Shown piece by piece: positions 34,568 through 47,759 of a DNA stretch of 64,000 nt (within the stretch, counting starts at the first letter, position 1; each line of letters starts with the position of its first letter). Under the pieces are notes generated by a model. That model was not told the DNA's origin. It made no database searches and worked only from the letters and a program-made list of their open reading frames with translations. Origin of the DNA: Planococcus citri (lineage: Eukaryota > Arthropoda > Insecta > Hemiptera > Pseudococcidae); assembly GCF_950023065.1 (NCBI RefSeq), contig NC_088679.1, positions 15,128,001-15,192,000 on the forward strand. The letters are read 5' to 3'. Made by a program: the position numbers and the translations under genes.

Positions 34568-35922
34568 TACCAGTGATTTTTCAATTTATTCACAGGAATA
34601 AGCTATTGATGAAAAGTGCATTTTGTTTCAAGCCCTAATATCTGTGGTCCAACAAAAATGAAAAACTACTGTTTCTCAAGCTAGTATGGAATTGGTGTGA
34701 AAAAAATTAATTTTTTGAGGAAAGTTGACTGAAATGCAATTTTTCATTTCCTCAAAAGAAACGGATATTCAAAATCTTGAAGGTACGATTACATTTTAGG
34801 TACTGGAGAAAAAAAATTATACAATCTGAAATCTTGAAATGCGGCTGATCTGTAGGTAAGGTACTTACGTTGTTCATAATTTAAATTTAATTATGTCAAA
34901 ATGCGACTGATTATTTTTTTCAATTTTTTTTTGCAATAAAAATCCAATTTTCTTGCAAAATTATTGGTTTATAATTTGTTTTCAGCACATCAGATTGAGA
35001 AAACAGAAGTATCGACATTTTGAGGGTAGTATGAATATGTACGATGATGAGGATTATGAGGTGTGCACTGTGTACCATACGACATAACATGTATTTTATA
35101 ATTACGCGCACAATTAATTATCATCATTTTTATGGTTCTCTATTCTTATGTAGATTCCACCAAGGCAGCAGGTTACCACAGACGAAGGCTGTTCTGCATG
35201 AAAAAACACTCATCGTCCGAAGCACCCCAAAACTTGGGGTGAAACGGATATCTTTTTCAATGAATGCGGGAGAAAAAAGGTGGGGGATATTTCTCCGCCA
35301 GTGAAAATGTTTACTGGAATGAGTTTTTATTTTCATGAAAATTTCACTACCGTTGTTTTTTTTGTTGCAAAATCCTCTCTAAAATGATGTCTTGAGGAGT
35401 TCATTGCAAAAATAGCCCTTGTCAGTTGACCTCTTAGAACCTGTCCTGTGCAGCTCCCAAGCTCTCCCTTGAGCGTACTCAGTATCATGAATATACTCTC
35501 TAACGCCATTCCTCTCCGGGCTACTCCGGGTCATCACAACATGATCTTCGCAGTTTGCTATTACTGGTGGAATGAGTGCATAAGGTCTAAGAGACGAACT
35601 GACAAAAAGGCCATATTTGCAATGAGCTCCTCGTGTGAATTAGTGCCCTGATAAAGAATTTCTTCAAGATTCATCCTCGGGCAAGATGAAAAAACTTGGT
35701 AATTGAATTCTTATAAAAATCAGGAATTTTGAAAGAATCCAACTACCAATTTTTTCAAATTGTCTGAGGAATTTTGAAAATTCTTCGATAGAACACTAGG
35801 TTCCTATCATTTTAACAAGATTTTCGCAAAAAAAAAAGCGATACTTAGTTAATAATATTACACTATTACCAGCAAGGTAATCAATCACAAAAATTATCCT
35901 ACCAGTCATTCAGCTCCAAATA
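34568..35922. other. Stretch without a recognised gene
   Basis: Open pieces at 35160-35300 and 35448-35651 (the latter reading TPGHHNMIFAVCYYWWNECI) look somewhat codon-like but match nothing I recognise. A transposon remnant is possible. Confidence 0.3.
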
Positions 35923-36280
35923 ATGGACCAAAAAACTTCCAGAGTAACTACATATTATGCAAGGAAAACCTCAAAACGTATTGAAAAACTTCAATGGGTA
36001 GAGGTAGACCCTACCATCAATTTTGCCTACAAAAATCCGATTGAGGAAGGTCCCACGTCCCAAACAGAATGAATTTCCACTCAATGTTGTGCACAATGTA
36101 AGTAAGAATTGCAATGTTAATTATACCATTAGTGAAACAAATAATGTATCAGGCATTCCTTCTGTAAGAAATGGTAAGAAAAAATACCACCTTAGATCAG
36201 AACATTCTGTGAAACATGATCATTTTCATTTAGAAAATGCTAAAATACTGCATAAGAGCTGTGTTAATCAACATAAGTAG
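35923..36280 (+). pseudogene. Possible broken short gene, unrecognised
   Basis: From an ATG at 35923 the frame reads MDQKTSRVTTYYARKTSKRI then EKLQWVEVDPTINFAYKNPI and stops near 36072. From about 36030 a second frame continues with RPKQNEFPLNVVHNVSKNCN and later KKKYHLRSEHSVKHDHFHLE until a stop at 36280. The overlap suggests one original reading frame broken by a frameshift. The product is basic and Asn/His-rich, with no recognised domain. Confidence 0.25.
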
Positions 36281-38965
36281 TAAACAGACAACTGAAGTTT
36301 TACTCATTCTAAGCAATCAAAATTGCATTTAATGAAAAGATGAAGTTTCTGGTTCCGATTCGTAGGTACCATTTAGTAAGTAGGAAAGCTCTAGTCTATG
36401 TAGCTTAAGTCATTAGTGTCAAAAAATACAACGATACCCGTATAGAGATCATCTTGGAGTAATTCAGAAACAAACTCGAACCCATAGGTGCACACTGGAA
36501 CCTTTTTTTCATCCTTCAGAAAAATATTGGACGAAAATACGGACTTGAAATAAGGCACTAGCATACTCGAAGTCGAATAATATCATAAGTACATTTCGCG
36601 AATCAAACACACGTACGAAAAAATACATCAAACTACAAAAAATTGAGCTTACGAAACCTTCGATGAAAAATTTCCATTCAGAATAACACGAACGCGATTC
36701 GGTTTGTAAACTCGTTCGATACCACGACTAAAATAACGACTGAACCAATAATATTATTACATCACTTCTCTTGACAGGCAAGCAGAGAACTGAACTACAC
36801 ACACACAAAATTCCGAACAAATATACGTCACATCTACCAACGATGACACAAAGGACTACGAGCTACGACTAACTACGACGAAGTCTCAAGTCTGGATTCG
36901 GCAAAATGCAGATAAGAAGCGATATCAAATCAAACCGCTGCAGAACGAGAACTGTAGAAAGATAACAATACCTGACTGATTCTATTTTTATTGCATGCGA
37001 AGGCATAGTTGCTAATTTTGGTTTTTCCAATGTACGATTACGTAATATCTCCCATTTTTGTACTAACGATGAGACCAACTGCAACTCTGAAATCTACATA
37101 CTCGTACAGGGTGCACAGAAAATGTATCGAGTACCCCAAAGAAAGTTCTTCGTTAAAAATATAAGTAAGTTGACAACGTGAAATAATAGATGCAATGATT
37201 GGTGGAACTGGAATGTCATCATCCTTAGATAGTTAGTCTAACAACCATTATAAGCTAATGCTATAATTATTATTTATTAGGTATCATTCATTATGAATGA
37301 TCAACAGAAATATTTAGCAGAAAACTTTTTTGGCGGTACTCGATATTTCTGCGCACCCTGTACAAACATGCATATCCAGCCAGATCTAAGAATACTAAGA
37401 AAATTATTGTAAAATGTGAAATGGAGGTATCTAAGCAGTCGTCACATATAACGTGGGAATTGATGGAAGTCCATGATCTGACAACCCCCCCCCCCCAATC
37501 TAAAAAAAACCAGTTTAACGAAACATCGTTTACAGCAATGAACTAATGAATAATTTACTCAAAAACACAACATAGCAAGCTACAGGCTGTTCCGAGAATG
37601 AAACCAACCTACCATTTGAGCCTTTTTTTTTGGAATTTCTTGCTGATTTTGAACTATCAATTGTTGGAAAAATTGTCATAAAAAGAGCCAAAATGAAATC
37701 CAGTATTTTATCTACCCTACTTAGGTACATAAAGTAGTATCTACTGAAAAATCAAAGAATCTACCGAAGCTTTGAAATGGTATACGAAACCACCACCAAT
37801 GACCACTCAATCTGACAAATCGAAAATTAGGCATGTAGGTAATACGAGTATAAACCAAACAATTACCTTCCCATTTCAAACTGTACAAAATTTTTGATTT
37901 TTTTCCCACATAATTTAACTAAATTTGGATTTTTAAAAATTTTCTAAACACCTAAAAACGAAATTTAGCACATGAACCTTGTCTTGGCATATACATACTT
38001 AGGCATTTTTGTACCTACCTTATTTTGAATCGAAAATTTTTTCTGATGATTGAAATACATTTTTCGCAGTTTTTTCGTATTTTGACAAAGTAGTGGTCCG
38101 AATGGTTATGAAATGAGCTCGAATGAATGAGGCAACCACACTACTCCTTTAGGCGATAGGATTCGCAGCTTTCAAAATTTTGAAAAGTTTGAGTAATTAT
38201 TCATACTTTTTCATTTTTGCAACGAAAGAAATCATACTTAAGTGCGGATTAGGTCGCTTGAGGGCCCCTAGTGGACGCATCGAATGGGGCTTTCAAATTT
38301 TAATAGTCTCCCCTTTTGTTATTTCTTTCAAGTTCAGATACTTGATCGCCAGTTGAGCAATTGAATTTTGCAAAAATTAGTCAACCTGAAAGGAACAAAA
38401 CTAGAAGTATTTTTTTCAGGGGGAGGGGCGATAAAAAATTTCCATGAGAAAAAAATACAAATTTTGCCGAATAAAATGACGATCAGTTTTTAAGGTGAAA
38501 TGAAAGATGAAATGACAATTTTGTCAATTGATGTAATTCGCTTTTTTAGGGCTTGTAAAAAATTGTTATTTTTCCTTTTACCGACTTTGCCGTGAAACGG
38601 AAAAGTAAGGTATTGTATTTGTCATGATGGTTGAGGATTTGGATGGGGGTGGATTTTCTTGACGAATTGAAGTGTGCTGATCACGATAAGACGTATGACG
38701 CAAAACGAGAGAAGTTTATATATATATATCAATTTATGTATAAATTTGTGTCACGCTGAACTCAAAAGCTCCGAACTTTAAGTCGAACCTGATGATGGCA
38801 AAATATTGCTTTGATACTGAACTAGAGAAATTTTTAATTTGGTCGAAATCGATTCAGCCGTTTACGAGATATGAACGTTTTAGTGTGTTTCATTTCAACG
38901 TTATGGATAAGCAGAAATTTGTGTAAACCCTTATATCTCGCAAACGGCTCACCCCTAACAAACAG
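36281..38965. other. Stretch without a recognised gene
   Basis: AT-rich sequence with a C12 tract at about 37485. At 38575-38900 a block with GATTCAGCCGTTTACGAGAT and related motifs looks like the 3' non-coding part of a retroposon, but I see no coding sequence attached. Confidence 0.35.
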
Positions 38966-39037
38966 ATGCGGTGGTGAGGGTGTGTAGGTTGCAGATCAGT
39001 GCGCCGGAGGTCGGGTGTTCGAATCCCGCGGGAGTCA
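38966..39037 (+). repeat. tRNA-like sequence with intact B box
   Basis: A B-box-like GTTCGAATCCC lies within a CGGG...CCCG stem at 39012-39028, preceded by GTGCGCCGGAGGTC, which resembles the anticodon/variable region of tRNA-derived sequences. The T loop is two bases too long, and the 5' half (GCGGTGGTGAGGGTGTGTAG) is a weak A box. It is more likely a tRNA-derived SINE head than a working tRNA. A T-rich stretch and the GGTAAATT minisatellite follow. Confidence 0.4.
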
Positions 39038-39195
39038 AGAGGAAAAACATTTTTTGTTGATTTTTTTGTCAATTTTTTTGTTAATTTTATCCGTTCAAAA
39101 TTTTTTTGCCATAAAAAATCAAAATTTTTCAAAAATTTCTAGTGTAATTTTTGTTTTAACAAAAAACTTTAAGTTTTTGATAATTTTTTTTTTTT

Positions 39196-39790
39196 GGTAA
39201 ATTAATAGTAATTTTTAGTAAGTAAATAAAATGATTAGTTATTTTTGGTGAATTACTAGTAATTAAAGTTGTTCAAAAATTTTGGTAAATTGCTTGGGTA
39301 ATGTTTGGTAAATTGGTAAAAACCTTTGGCAGTAAATTACTGGGGTAATTAAAATTCGGTAAAAAATTGGTAAATTAGTGAGGAAATGTCTGGTAAATTA
39401 CTGAGGTGAATGTTGGTAAATTGCTGAGGTAATTTTTGGTAAAATGGAAAAAGTTGGTAAAATTGGTAAATTAGTGGGTAATGTCTGGTAAATTACTGAG
39501 ATAAATGTTAGTAAATTGCTGGGGTAATTTTTGGTAAATTCGTGAATTTTGGTAAATTGGTAAATTTTGGTAAATTGGTGGGTAATGTCTGGTAAATTAC
39601 TGAGGTAAATGTTAGTAAATTGCTGGGGTAATTTTTGGTAAATTCGTGAATTTTGGTAAATTGGTAAATTTTGTTAAATTGGTAGATTTAGGTAAATTAA
39701 TAAATTTTGGTAAATCGGTAAATTTGGGTAAATTGGTAAATTTTGGTAAATTGGTAAATTTTGGTAAATCCGTAAATTTCGGTAAATTTG
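39196..39790. repeat. GGTAAATT minisatellite
   Basis: About 600 bp is made of GGTAAATTGGTAAATTTTGG variants, with a higher-order unit containing GGTAATGTCTGGTAAATTAC, AGTAAATTGCTGGGGTAATT and TTTGGTAAATTCGTGAATTT that occurs in near-identical tandem copies at about 39477-39560 and 39587-39670. Shorter tracts of the same motif occur at about 45480-45740 and 47770-47940. Confidence 0.85.
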
Positions 39791-42700
39791 TTTATTTTCC
39801 TGTATAACAGAGCAAAGTCGGTTAATCTTGCCTACTGCGCAAGATGTTTTTTGATTTTATGGAAGTTTCAAAAATGGATTTTTTGGGTTTAGAAAAGAAA
39901 TAAAAATTGACTTGAGCAAATCGAGGGCAAAAGCTTTTAAAAATTCGTACTTCGAGTTCACGAGATACAAAAACAACGTTTTTAAAAATGTGTTTACTTT
40001 TTTCGTTCAAAATTGTGAAACTCGAATGATGGATTTTTAAAAATTTCAGTTTTGAACATGAAAAGCAAACAAGTCCGAGCGCAGTGAGAGCAAAAGCTAG
40101 TTTCAAGAAGTAGAAAAATTTGTTCAGGTTAAAATTTTTTTTTTGTTTTTCGGTTTAAACAATTCTTAAAATTTGAATACTTGACAGAATTTTATAAAAA
40201 TTTGATCTTAATTTGAAACAAAAAACACAAGGGGCCCAAGTAAAGCCAGTGCAAAAAATTGTATTTTGAGAGGTAAAAAATGTTTTTTGTGAGGAGTTTA
40301 TTTTTTTGACAAGACAATTTTAGCGTTAAGTACCTACAGTACATACTTCAATAAAAATTTCGATTTTGGATTTAAAAAAAGCAACCTGGCCCGAGCGAAG
40401 CTATGGTAAAAGTTTGCAACAATTTATGTTTAAAGAAAGTGAAAACAGTATATTTTTTCGGTTTAAAAATATTTTCGGGGGCCTCCTCTTGGTGTTTCGT
40501 GGGCCCCTGAAGATCGCCAGGCAACATCATAGGCCAGTCTGCCCCTGATCATACTCCAGTGAGAAACGAGTAAAAGGTATTCTGCAGCCTCCAAAAAAGT
40601 AAAAAGGGCCAAAAAAAATCTTCAAAATACTGAATTTATTGAAGTGCTTTATTTAGACGAAAAACATGCGTATTTTTGGAACCTCTGAACGCAGTTTTTT
40701 GGAGCTTTTTCAATCCTTTTCACATTTGTAAAGGCTGGAGCGTGATTTTCATTCATTTTTAACTGAAATAAGATTTTTAAGATTAGAAAACGAAATTGAT
40801 AAACATTAAGAACGACACATTTTTGAAATTTGGATATCTGGAATCGTTGCTGGGAGGGGGGGGGGGTTGGGTGGAAGTTAGTGATGTTCAATGCTTTCAT
40901 TAAAGCCTATTTGAACAACCTTGAGGCCCCTAGCTGTTTTCTCAAAATTTTGGAGAATGAAAAAATGTCTCTCTCTACACTTTGAACCAATGTAGTCAAA
41001 ATTTTATCTCAAATTAATTTTCTAAATGAATATTGAGAAAAAAATCAAAAAAATAATAACTTTTGAAAAAATATCGTAAGGAATGGTTTTTGCAAAACTG
41101 TTTCAAATCTAAAACCGACCAACGACATCGCCTTCAAACGAGGAGCAATGTGTGCATGAAGTAGGTAAAGCATCAAAAATGTTTTTTATTCATTTTTAGA
41201 AGCAGCTCGTCAGAGTCCATCTCAATCGATCCTATTCAATGTGGCTCTGCAGAAGTTGCATGAGAAAGCCTACAGAAACACACACACCTATTTTTCAATC
41301 TATTCGCAGATTGAGAGTAAAACAGAAGAAAATGCAGCAAAAAATTCAAAACTTTGTCAATATTGGGAGAAAATTTCAAGTTGCATGCCAACTTTCGAAG
41401 GTAGACGTTTCTTAGCCTTGAAACTGCCACAGCTGCTAATATTCCCAAAAAAAAAACGCATCGATCTGTGCAAAATAATAAGTATACAACCAACATGGCG
41501 AAAAATTTCCCTCTGTCTTTCACAATAATATTGAATTACTACAGAACCCCCCCCCCCTCTTTCCAATACCTTCAGTAGGGCTACAATGGAAAAAATACTC
41601 TTAAAAATTTCATCTCCGGAAATTTATCAAATTAAATCAACATTCCAAGAAGGTACGACATGATGTTTTAGCGCGTAAAAGCCTACACAGACAGTACGGA
41701 TCTCATAAGGGAATAGAACCTACGATGTTTTTAGCGAACTCGACTTCGCTTCAGTACCTACCATATCTATGTACAAATACATTCATCATCATCTCTAACA
41801 GCTAAATATAAAAAACAAAAACAAAAGCAAATCACCAACGTCAACAGCACGGCATCGCATGTGACACAAATGCAACAAAGAGGAAAAAATAGGGGTGGAA
41901 CACATCTCGTCTTCGTACTATACAAAGATCGTTATAGTTTGTCGAAAAGTTCGCCATATAAATTGCGAACTTATATACACAGTTGAAAGTTTTTATAAAT
42001 CAGAATTGTAACTGAACAGGACCTTGGAGTTTTGATTGTTTTCTCAACACTAGAGAAACCATTACTTATTCACCGTTTCACTTACAGTTACTTACATAAG
42101 TTTCTCATACAGCTCTCGTATATAGTTTTCTAGTATACGGAACTCGAATACGTTATTTTGGCGAATTTGCGCGAAATGTTCTGTTCGGTTCGATTCATTC
42201 GCTTATTTCTGAGCTCTGGATCGGTCTCTCTCTATCTCTCTCTCTCTTGTATGTAGGTACCTACACTATACTCTTTTTCAAATGTGACAAGCCCAACCGC
42301 GCCAGTACTTTACATTAAATAAGTTGTACTTTTGTTCGACACTTTTGCCACTATCGCTATATATTGCAATTACATCAACGCGACCGAGTTTATGTGCAAG
42401 TTTCAAGAAGGAACTCTTTAAACTTAAGTGACGTCATCGTGTTGCTAACCAGTTCGTTACACGTTTGCAGGATTTATTCGAGTTTACCAAGCCAAGATGT
42501 ACTGTGGATCAGATTAATTCCAACAGCTGCGATTGTAACTTAGAATTAAACATAAATGTCCATAAGCATGTTTCAAGATCAAATTTCTCCTGAACTGTTG
42601 GACCAATTTTGATAAATGTTGAGGTGGGAGGGGAATGTGAAAGATGGCAGTTGGCAAGGGGGTTCAATGGTAAGATTTTTCGAAAACCAGCAGGGCATAT

Positions 42701-43203
42701 AAATTGGAAATATATCTATCTAATTTTCTACAATTTTCTTCAAAGAAACTTTTTTATGAAGCCTTGAATTTTTTCAGGAAAAAATTTTTATTAGAAGAGA
42801 CCACGATCAAAAATTATTTTTTTTACACCATCTAAAATCAGACTTTCAAAACAGGCCATATCCACTCACTAAAAAAAAAAAATTCACCATAGATGCCTCT
42901 AATTTTTATCAAAACTAGCAAAACTGTTTCGGAGAAATTGAATCTGAAATAACTCGGTATTCTAATTTTTTGGGCGGATCTGTGTACGAGTCTCAAAATA
43001 TCGATTCTTTTTGAAAACTGTTATACTGAAAACCTCGGGCTGTTGCCCAATCCCAAGGCTGCAAAAATTGAAAAAGAAATTTCAGATTCTATTTAAAAAA
43101 TTTTCCAGTTGTAGCTTCAGTTTCAGTTCTTTTTTTTCCTTTTTAATCACAATTTGATGGACTCTTGGACTCTGATTAAAACCGAAAATATGTAGAAATA
43201 TTA
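39791..43203. other. Stretch without a recognised gene
   Basis: Mostly AT-rich sequence with homopolymers. The 41.7-42.5 kb part is less AT-rich and has a (CT)n tract at about 42225-42248, giving it the look of a promoter or 5' UTR region. I could not identify an exon there. A block near 42590-42850 is related to 44990-45190 (repeat family). Confidence 0.35.
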
Positions 43204-44625
43204 CGTGTTAATTAAACGAAAACAAGCGACAACTTGAGAGTAAGTAGTTTTTTTCTTTTTATATTTTCAAAATAGAAAGGCTGTCTCGATCGTGGCTAAA
43301 TGAGCTAAAAAAAAAACAAGTCGGAAATGCCAGCCCATCATCCCTAATAAAAGCTGGGATCTGTGGCTTCAAAAGTTCAAAAAAACTGGCTATTTTTGAT
43401 ACCTATTTCAACACTCAGCGCAAACCGGAGGTCTCTACGATTTCTTTGCAGGCGGAGGGGGGGGGGGGGCATTTAAAAATTTTCAAACTGGCTACCAATT
43501 GAAGATTTCAAGTGCCAGTGTAGGGAGGAAGGGTTATAATATTAATTTCCGTGTTCGATTTCCTTCTTTTTTTTCGTTTTTTCCACACTCCAAAATCTAT
43601 TCAAGGACGAAGCCGAAGTAGCCAGTGTTGCCACTTTTAATGATGAGAAAAAACGATTTCAAAATTAGAAAACTGTGATGCTATTGATTTGATGTTTTCA
43701 AGAAAATAATTTCTAAAGGTTGTGAATGAGATCGAATTTCCTTCCAAAAAATTCAAAAAGAATCGTAAACTCCCGAAGAAGTTTATTAGTAGGTGTGTAA
43801 TTACATAAACAAAAACAAGCGACAACTTGAGAGCAAGTAGTTTTTTTATTTTTCAATTTTCAAAATGGAAAGTCTATCTCGATGGTGGCCAAATGGATTC
43901 GAAAAAACAAGTCGAAAATTCCAGTCTATCATCCATAATAAAATCTAGGGATTTGTGACTTCACTTCAAAAGTTCAAAGAAACAAGCTATACTTTTGATA
44001 TTTGAACACTTAGCGCAAAACGGAGGCCTCTACGATTCCTTTGCAGACAGAAATATTAACGCGTTATATAAACGAAAACAAGCGACAACTTGAGAGTAAG
44101 TAGTTTTTTTATTTTTCAATTTTCAAAATGGAAAGGCTGTCTTGATGGTGGCCAAATGGACTCGAAAAAACAAGTCGGAAATTCCAGTCTATCATCCCTA
44201 ATAAAATCTGGGGATCTGTGACAAATTCACTTCAAAAGTTCAAAGAAACAAGCTACTTTTGATATTTGGGAGGCCTCTACGATTCCTTTGCAGGCGGAGA
44301 GGGCATTTAAAAATTTTCAAACTGGCTACCAATTGAAGGTTTTTAATGCCAGTGTAGGGAGGAAGGGTTCTAATTGAGCTTCAGGATCTGAACTTTTTTT
44401 CTCGTTTTGTTCTACATTCTAAGGGCTATTTGAGTACGAAGCTGAAGTAGCCAGTGTTGCCACTTTTGATGATGATAAAAAACGAGTTTAAAACTAGAAA
44501 ACGTTGGTGCTATTTGATGACGTCTTTGAGAAAATAATTTTTAAAAGATCAAATTTTCCTACAAAAAATTCAAAGAGAATCGTATACTCCCGAAGAAGTT
44601 TATTAGTATTTTGATAGAATATCGT
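43204..44625. repeat. Three-unit tandem duplication
   Basis: The units are about 43204-43796, 43797-44052 and 44053-44625. Each starts with TTA-rich sequence then AACGAAAACAAGCGACAACT (AACAAAAACAAGCGACAACT in unit 2), and contains TGGCCAAATGG-like and AAACAAGTCGGAAAT-like blocks and GGAGGCCTCTACGATTCCTT. Units 1 and 3 also share GTAGCCAGTGTTGCCACTTT and CTCCCGAAGAAGTTTATTAG. The middle unit lacks the second half. The duplicates have diverged by substitutions and small indels. Confidence 0.75.
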
Positions 44626-45739
44626 ACCTATCGGATATAGAATTTTTTTCTCAATGAAATCACAGATTCGCAAAAAATAATAATTTTTGGACAAAATTTT
44701 GACAAAATAAGGTACCCTTACAAAATATATTGAAAATTTTTTAAAATGTGATGTTGAATAATTTTCTCACAATTTGCTGATGAAAGTAAGAAAAATAATC
44801 CTTCTCTCCCTCCCCCTCAAACACTACCAAAATCAAAGATAAAATAGACATCGCAAATTAGAAAAATTTCAAGTTTATGGGCAACTTTGTAAAAATTATG
44901 CCCAAAAATACATATAATTTTTTAATCCAGAAAATCTATTTTTTTTTTTTTTCATTTTTTCGATGCGTGCTCAAGATTCTATTTCTATTTTGACGAAAGT
45001 TGGAGGAATGAACGATAAGAGCTGGGGAAGGGGTTTCATGGCAAGGTTCTTAAAAATGTGTTCCAAGACATCATGAAGTTTTACAAATTTCTCTCAAGTA
45101 AATTTTCTCATAAGCTCTAAATCGCCCCCCCAAAAAAAATTCTTACAGCAAGTCACAATCAAAAACCGAATCTAAAATCAATTTCTCAAACTAGGTACTG
45201 TAGGACCTAAATCATTTCACATTTGTCTTTATGGGAAAAAACTTCACCATAGACTTAAAGTAAGTACTCCTCAAGTTTTTATCAAAATTGGTCAAAAAAT
45301 TGCGCAGGATTTGAATTTCAAAACATTTAGTTTTCAGTACGAACCCGTACCTTGAGAAACGACTCAGTTTTTGGAAATGATTCTACTCAAGACCACATCT
45401 GTACCTAATCCTGAAATTGCAAAAACTATAATTTATTCAGTTTTCGATTCACGTTTTGGTTTTTTACTTCGGTGATTTTTATAATTTATTGGTAATTTAT
45501 TGTTCAATCACTGAAACAATTTCAGTAATATTAATAATAAACTTTGTCAATTTACCGGTCATTCTTTGGTAAACTGTAGATTTCGGTAACTCGCGCCATA
45601 ATAATTTTTGGTAAATGACTCGTAATTTTTGGTAATTCGCTGATAACTTTTGTTGAGTTACTATTCGTTTCTTTTTTTGGTAAAGACGGAAATTCTTTGA
45701 CGAATTGCTTGTTGAGAGTTTTGGTAAATTACAGGTAAT

Positions 45740-46260
45740 ATTCTTTTAGTGAATTATTGGTTAGTATTAGTAATGTATAACTATTCTATTGGTATTACAT
45801 ATACCTACATATCTGAGGAATTTCTGCAAATTTCATTTGTATTACTGACTGATGACCAACATTTTATTAAACTATATTGGTGTGGTAATGGTAATTTTTG
45901 TCGAATTTCCAGTAATCAACGATTACGAGATCAGATTGATGCGACAATTGATACGTAAATTGTGGAAACTTCTGGTAAGATTAATTTTGATTTTTGCAAA
46001 GTTACTTTTCGCATTTTGCTAATGATTGGTGTGACGCTAACATTTGAAAGCTGGGAGAAAATTGAATCAAATTCTAGTACTTTGATTAGATGATTTTACT
46101 GTATTTTGCCAGAAGCCGCCCACAGCCGGAGGGTGGCTAGGAATACAACCCCCCCCCCCCTCTGGGCTCATTAAAGCCCCCAGACGAAATTTTGTACATG
46201 TACTCGAACAGTTGTGAAAATGAAATAATTAATGATAAGAAATTCAGAATTTCAGACAGT
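45740..46260. repeat. Direct duplication, left copy
   Basis: ATGACCAACATTTTATTAAA, GTGGAAACTTCTGGTAAGAT, ATTGGTGTGACGCTAACATT and CACAGCCGGAGGG appear here and in the same order at 47760-48235. A C14 tract follows in both. The foldback element at 46262 begins exactly at the right edge of this copy. Confidence 0.7.
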
Positions 46261-46261
46261 C

Positions 46262-47221
46262 GAAAAGGCTATAGGTGGATTTTGCCCCCGAGAGCTTCAG
46301 GGTTGATATTTGCATGGAAGGTGGGTACCCTTGAGCACTTTACGTCAGGAAAGTTTCAGACTCCCAGACCCCCCCCCTGTTTTTGAGAAACCGCCCTTTT
46401 CTGAAATTACAATAAAAAAATTTTCCCAGTCTCATGTGAACAGATTTTTTAAAATTTTTTAGTATGTTGTAAACATCCATAAGAGGTGTCACCACAAACA
46501 TTTTAACCCCCTTCCCCCTAGTTTCCCTTCAAAATGGAGTTTTTAACTTTGTTTACTTGTTTTAATAGCGATGACCATGATTCGGCACAAAAATGGAAAT
46601 AGCATTTTCAAGTGTGTATTTGACCCCTAAAAAACATATTATATTTTTTTCAAAATAAAATTTAAGATGTGCCGTGGTCAAAAATTGAAAAAACTTACGG
46701 AGGGAGGGGTAAAAATGGATTCTGGGGTAAATTATTGATTTTGGTAAACGAGGTGTCGTTTCCATATGAATCGAATCCCCAGAACACGAATAAGTATAAC
46801 ATCACCTCAATTTTTTTTTGAAAAAAATATATGTTTTTCAGGGGTTAAAAACACAAAAAATGCTATTCCCATTTTTGTGCCGAATCATGATCATCGCTAA
46901 AACAGGCAAACAAAGCTAAAAAAAACTCCATTTCGAGGGGAAAATATGGGGGGAGGGGGTGAAAATTGTTGAGGGTATACCTCTTATGGATGTATGAATA
47001 CAACATACTAAAAAATTTAAAAAATCGCTTCACATGGAGCTGAGAAGTTTTTTTTAATTGTAATTACAGAAAGGAGGTGGGGTTCTCTAAAACGGGGAGG
47101 GGGTCTGGGGGTCTGAAACTTTCTCAACAAAAGGTGCTCAAGGGTACCCACCTTCCATGCAAATATCAAGCCTGAAGCTCTCGGGGGCAAATTCACCCTA
47201 CTTATCCACTATAGCCTTTCT
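46262..47221. mobile_element. Large foldback element (960 bp)
   Basis: Two arms of about 420 bp pair nearly end to end around a loop of about 120 bp. The left end reads GAAAAGGCTATAGGTGGATT then CCCCCGAGAGCTTC; the right end reads GAAGCTCTCGGGGG then ATCCACTATAGCCTTTCT. Inner matches include GCGATGACCATGATTCGGCA and its mirror near 46885. In the direct duplicate at 48220 the flanking GACAGTCGAAAA continues without the element, giving a probable empty site. No coding capacity was recognised. Confidence 0.8.
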
Positions 47222-47759
47222 GATCATTTCAGGGTGACCTCTAATCTGTAAGGTTACCAGTACCAGTATTTTTCCTAAGAAGGGGATAATTGGGTCCATA
47301 CCAAGTAATTTTATCATCTCATTATTAGAACTGGGGAGGGGGTGCAAAATTGAGCTTGTTGGAGGGCAGAAATCAAATAAATATGCCATTTATTTATTCG
47401 TTTTTTAAAAAGGAGGGTCTTCAGCGACTGAAATTTGCTTGTATGGTAGTATTTAAAGTAAATAGTGTACGAATATACCTATATAATGTAGGATTGAGAA
47501 GAACAAAAAAGCCTCTTCTTTTCTAAAAAGATGAAAAAATTAAGTGAGATGTGCCTAAGTAAGTGAAGAAACAGCACAAAATTTTGAAGACGTTTCAAGT
47601 TTGTTTTTACAAATTTTAGAACAAGCTGGACATGGCTTTGTAATCGGCATCCATCCCAGTGAAAAAAGAGAGCAAAAATGCTTGGAAAATTAAAACTTTT
47701 TAACATCAAAATTTTTTTCCGAAAAAAAAACTGGACTCTTGTATGGCACTGCCTCTAAT

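Noticed and set aside
38966..39037. Functional tRNA gene
   Set aside because: The B box is good, but the T loop is too long and the A box and acceptor stem are poor; a tRNA-derived repeat is more likely.
39196..39790. CRISPR-like array
   Set aside because: The repeats are contiguous AT-rich variants without unique spacers, in a eukaryotic context.
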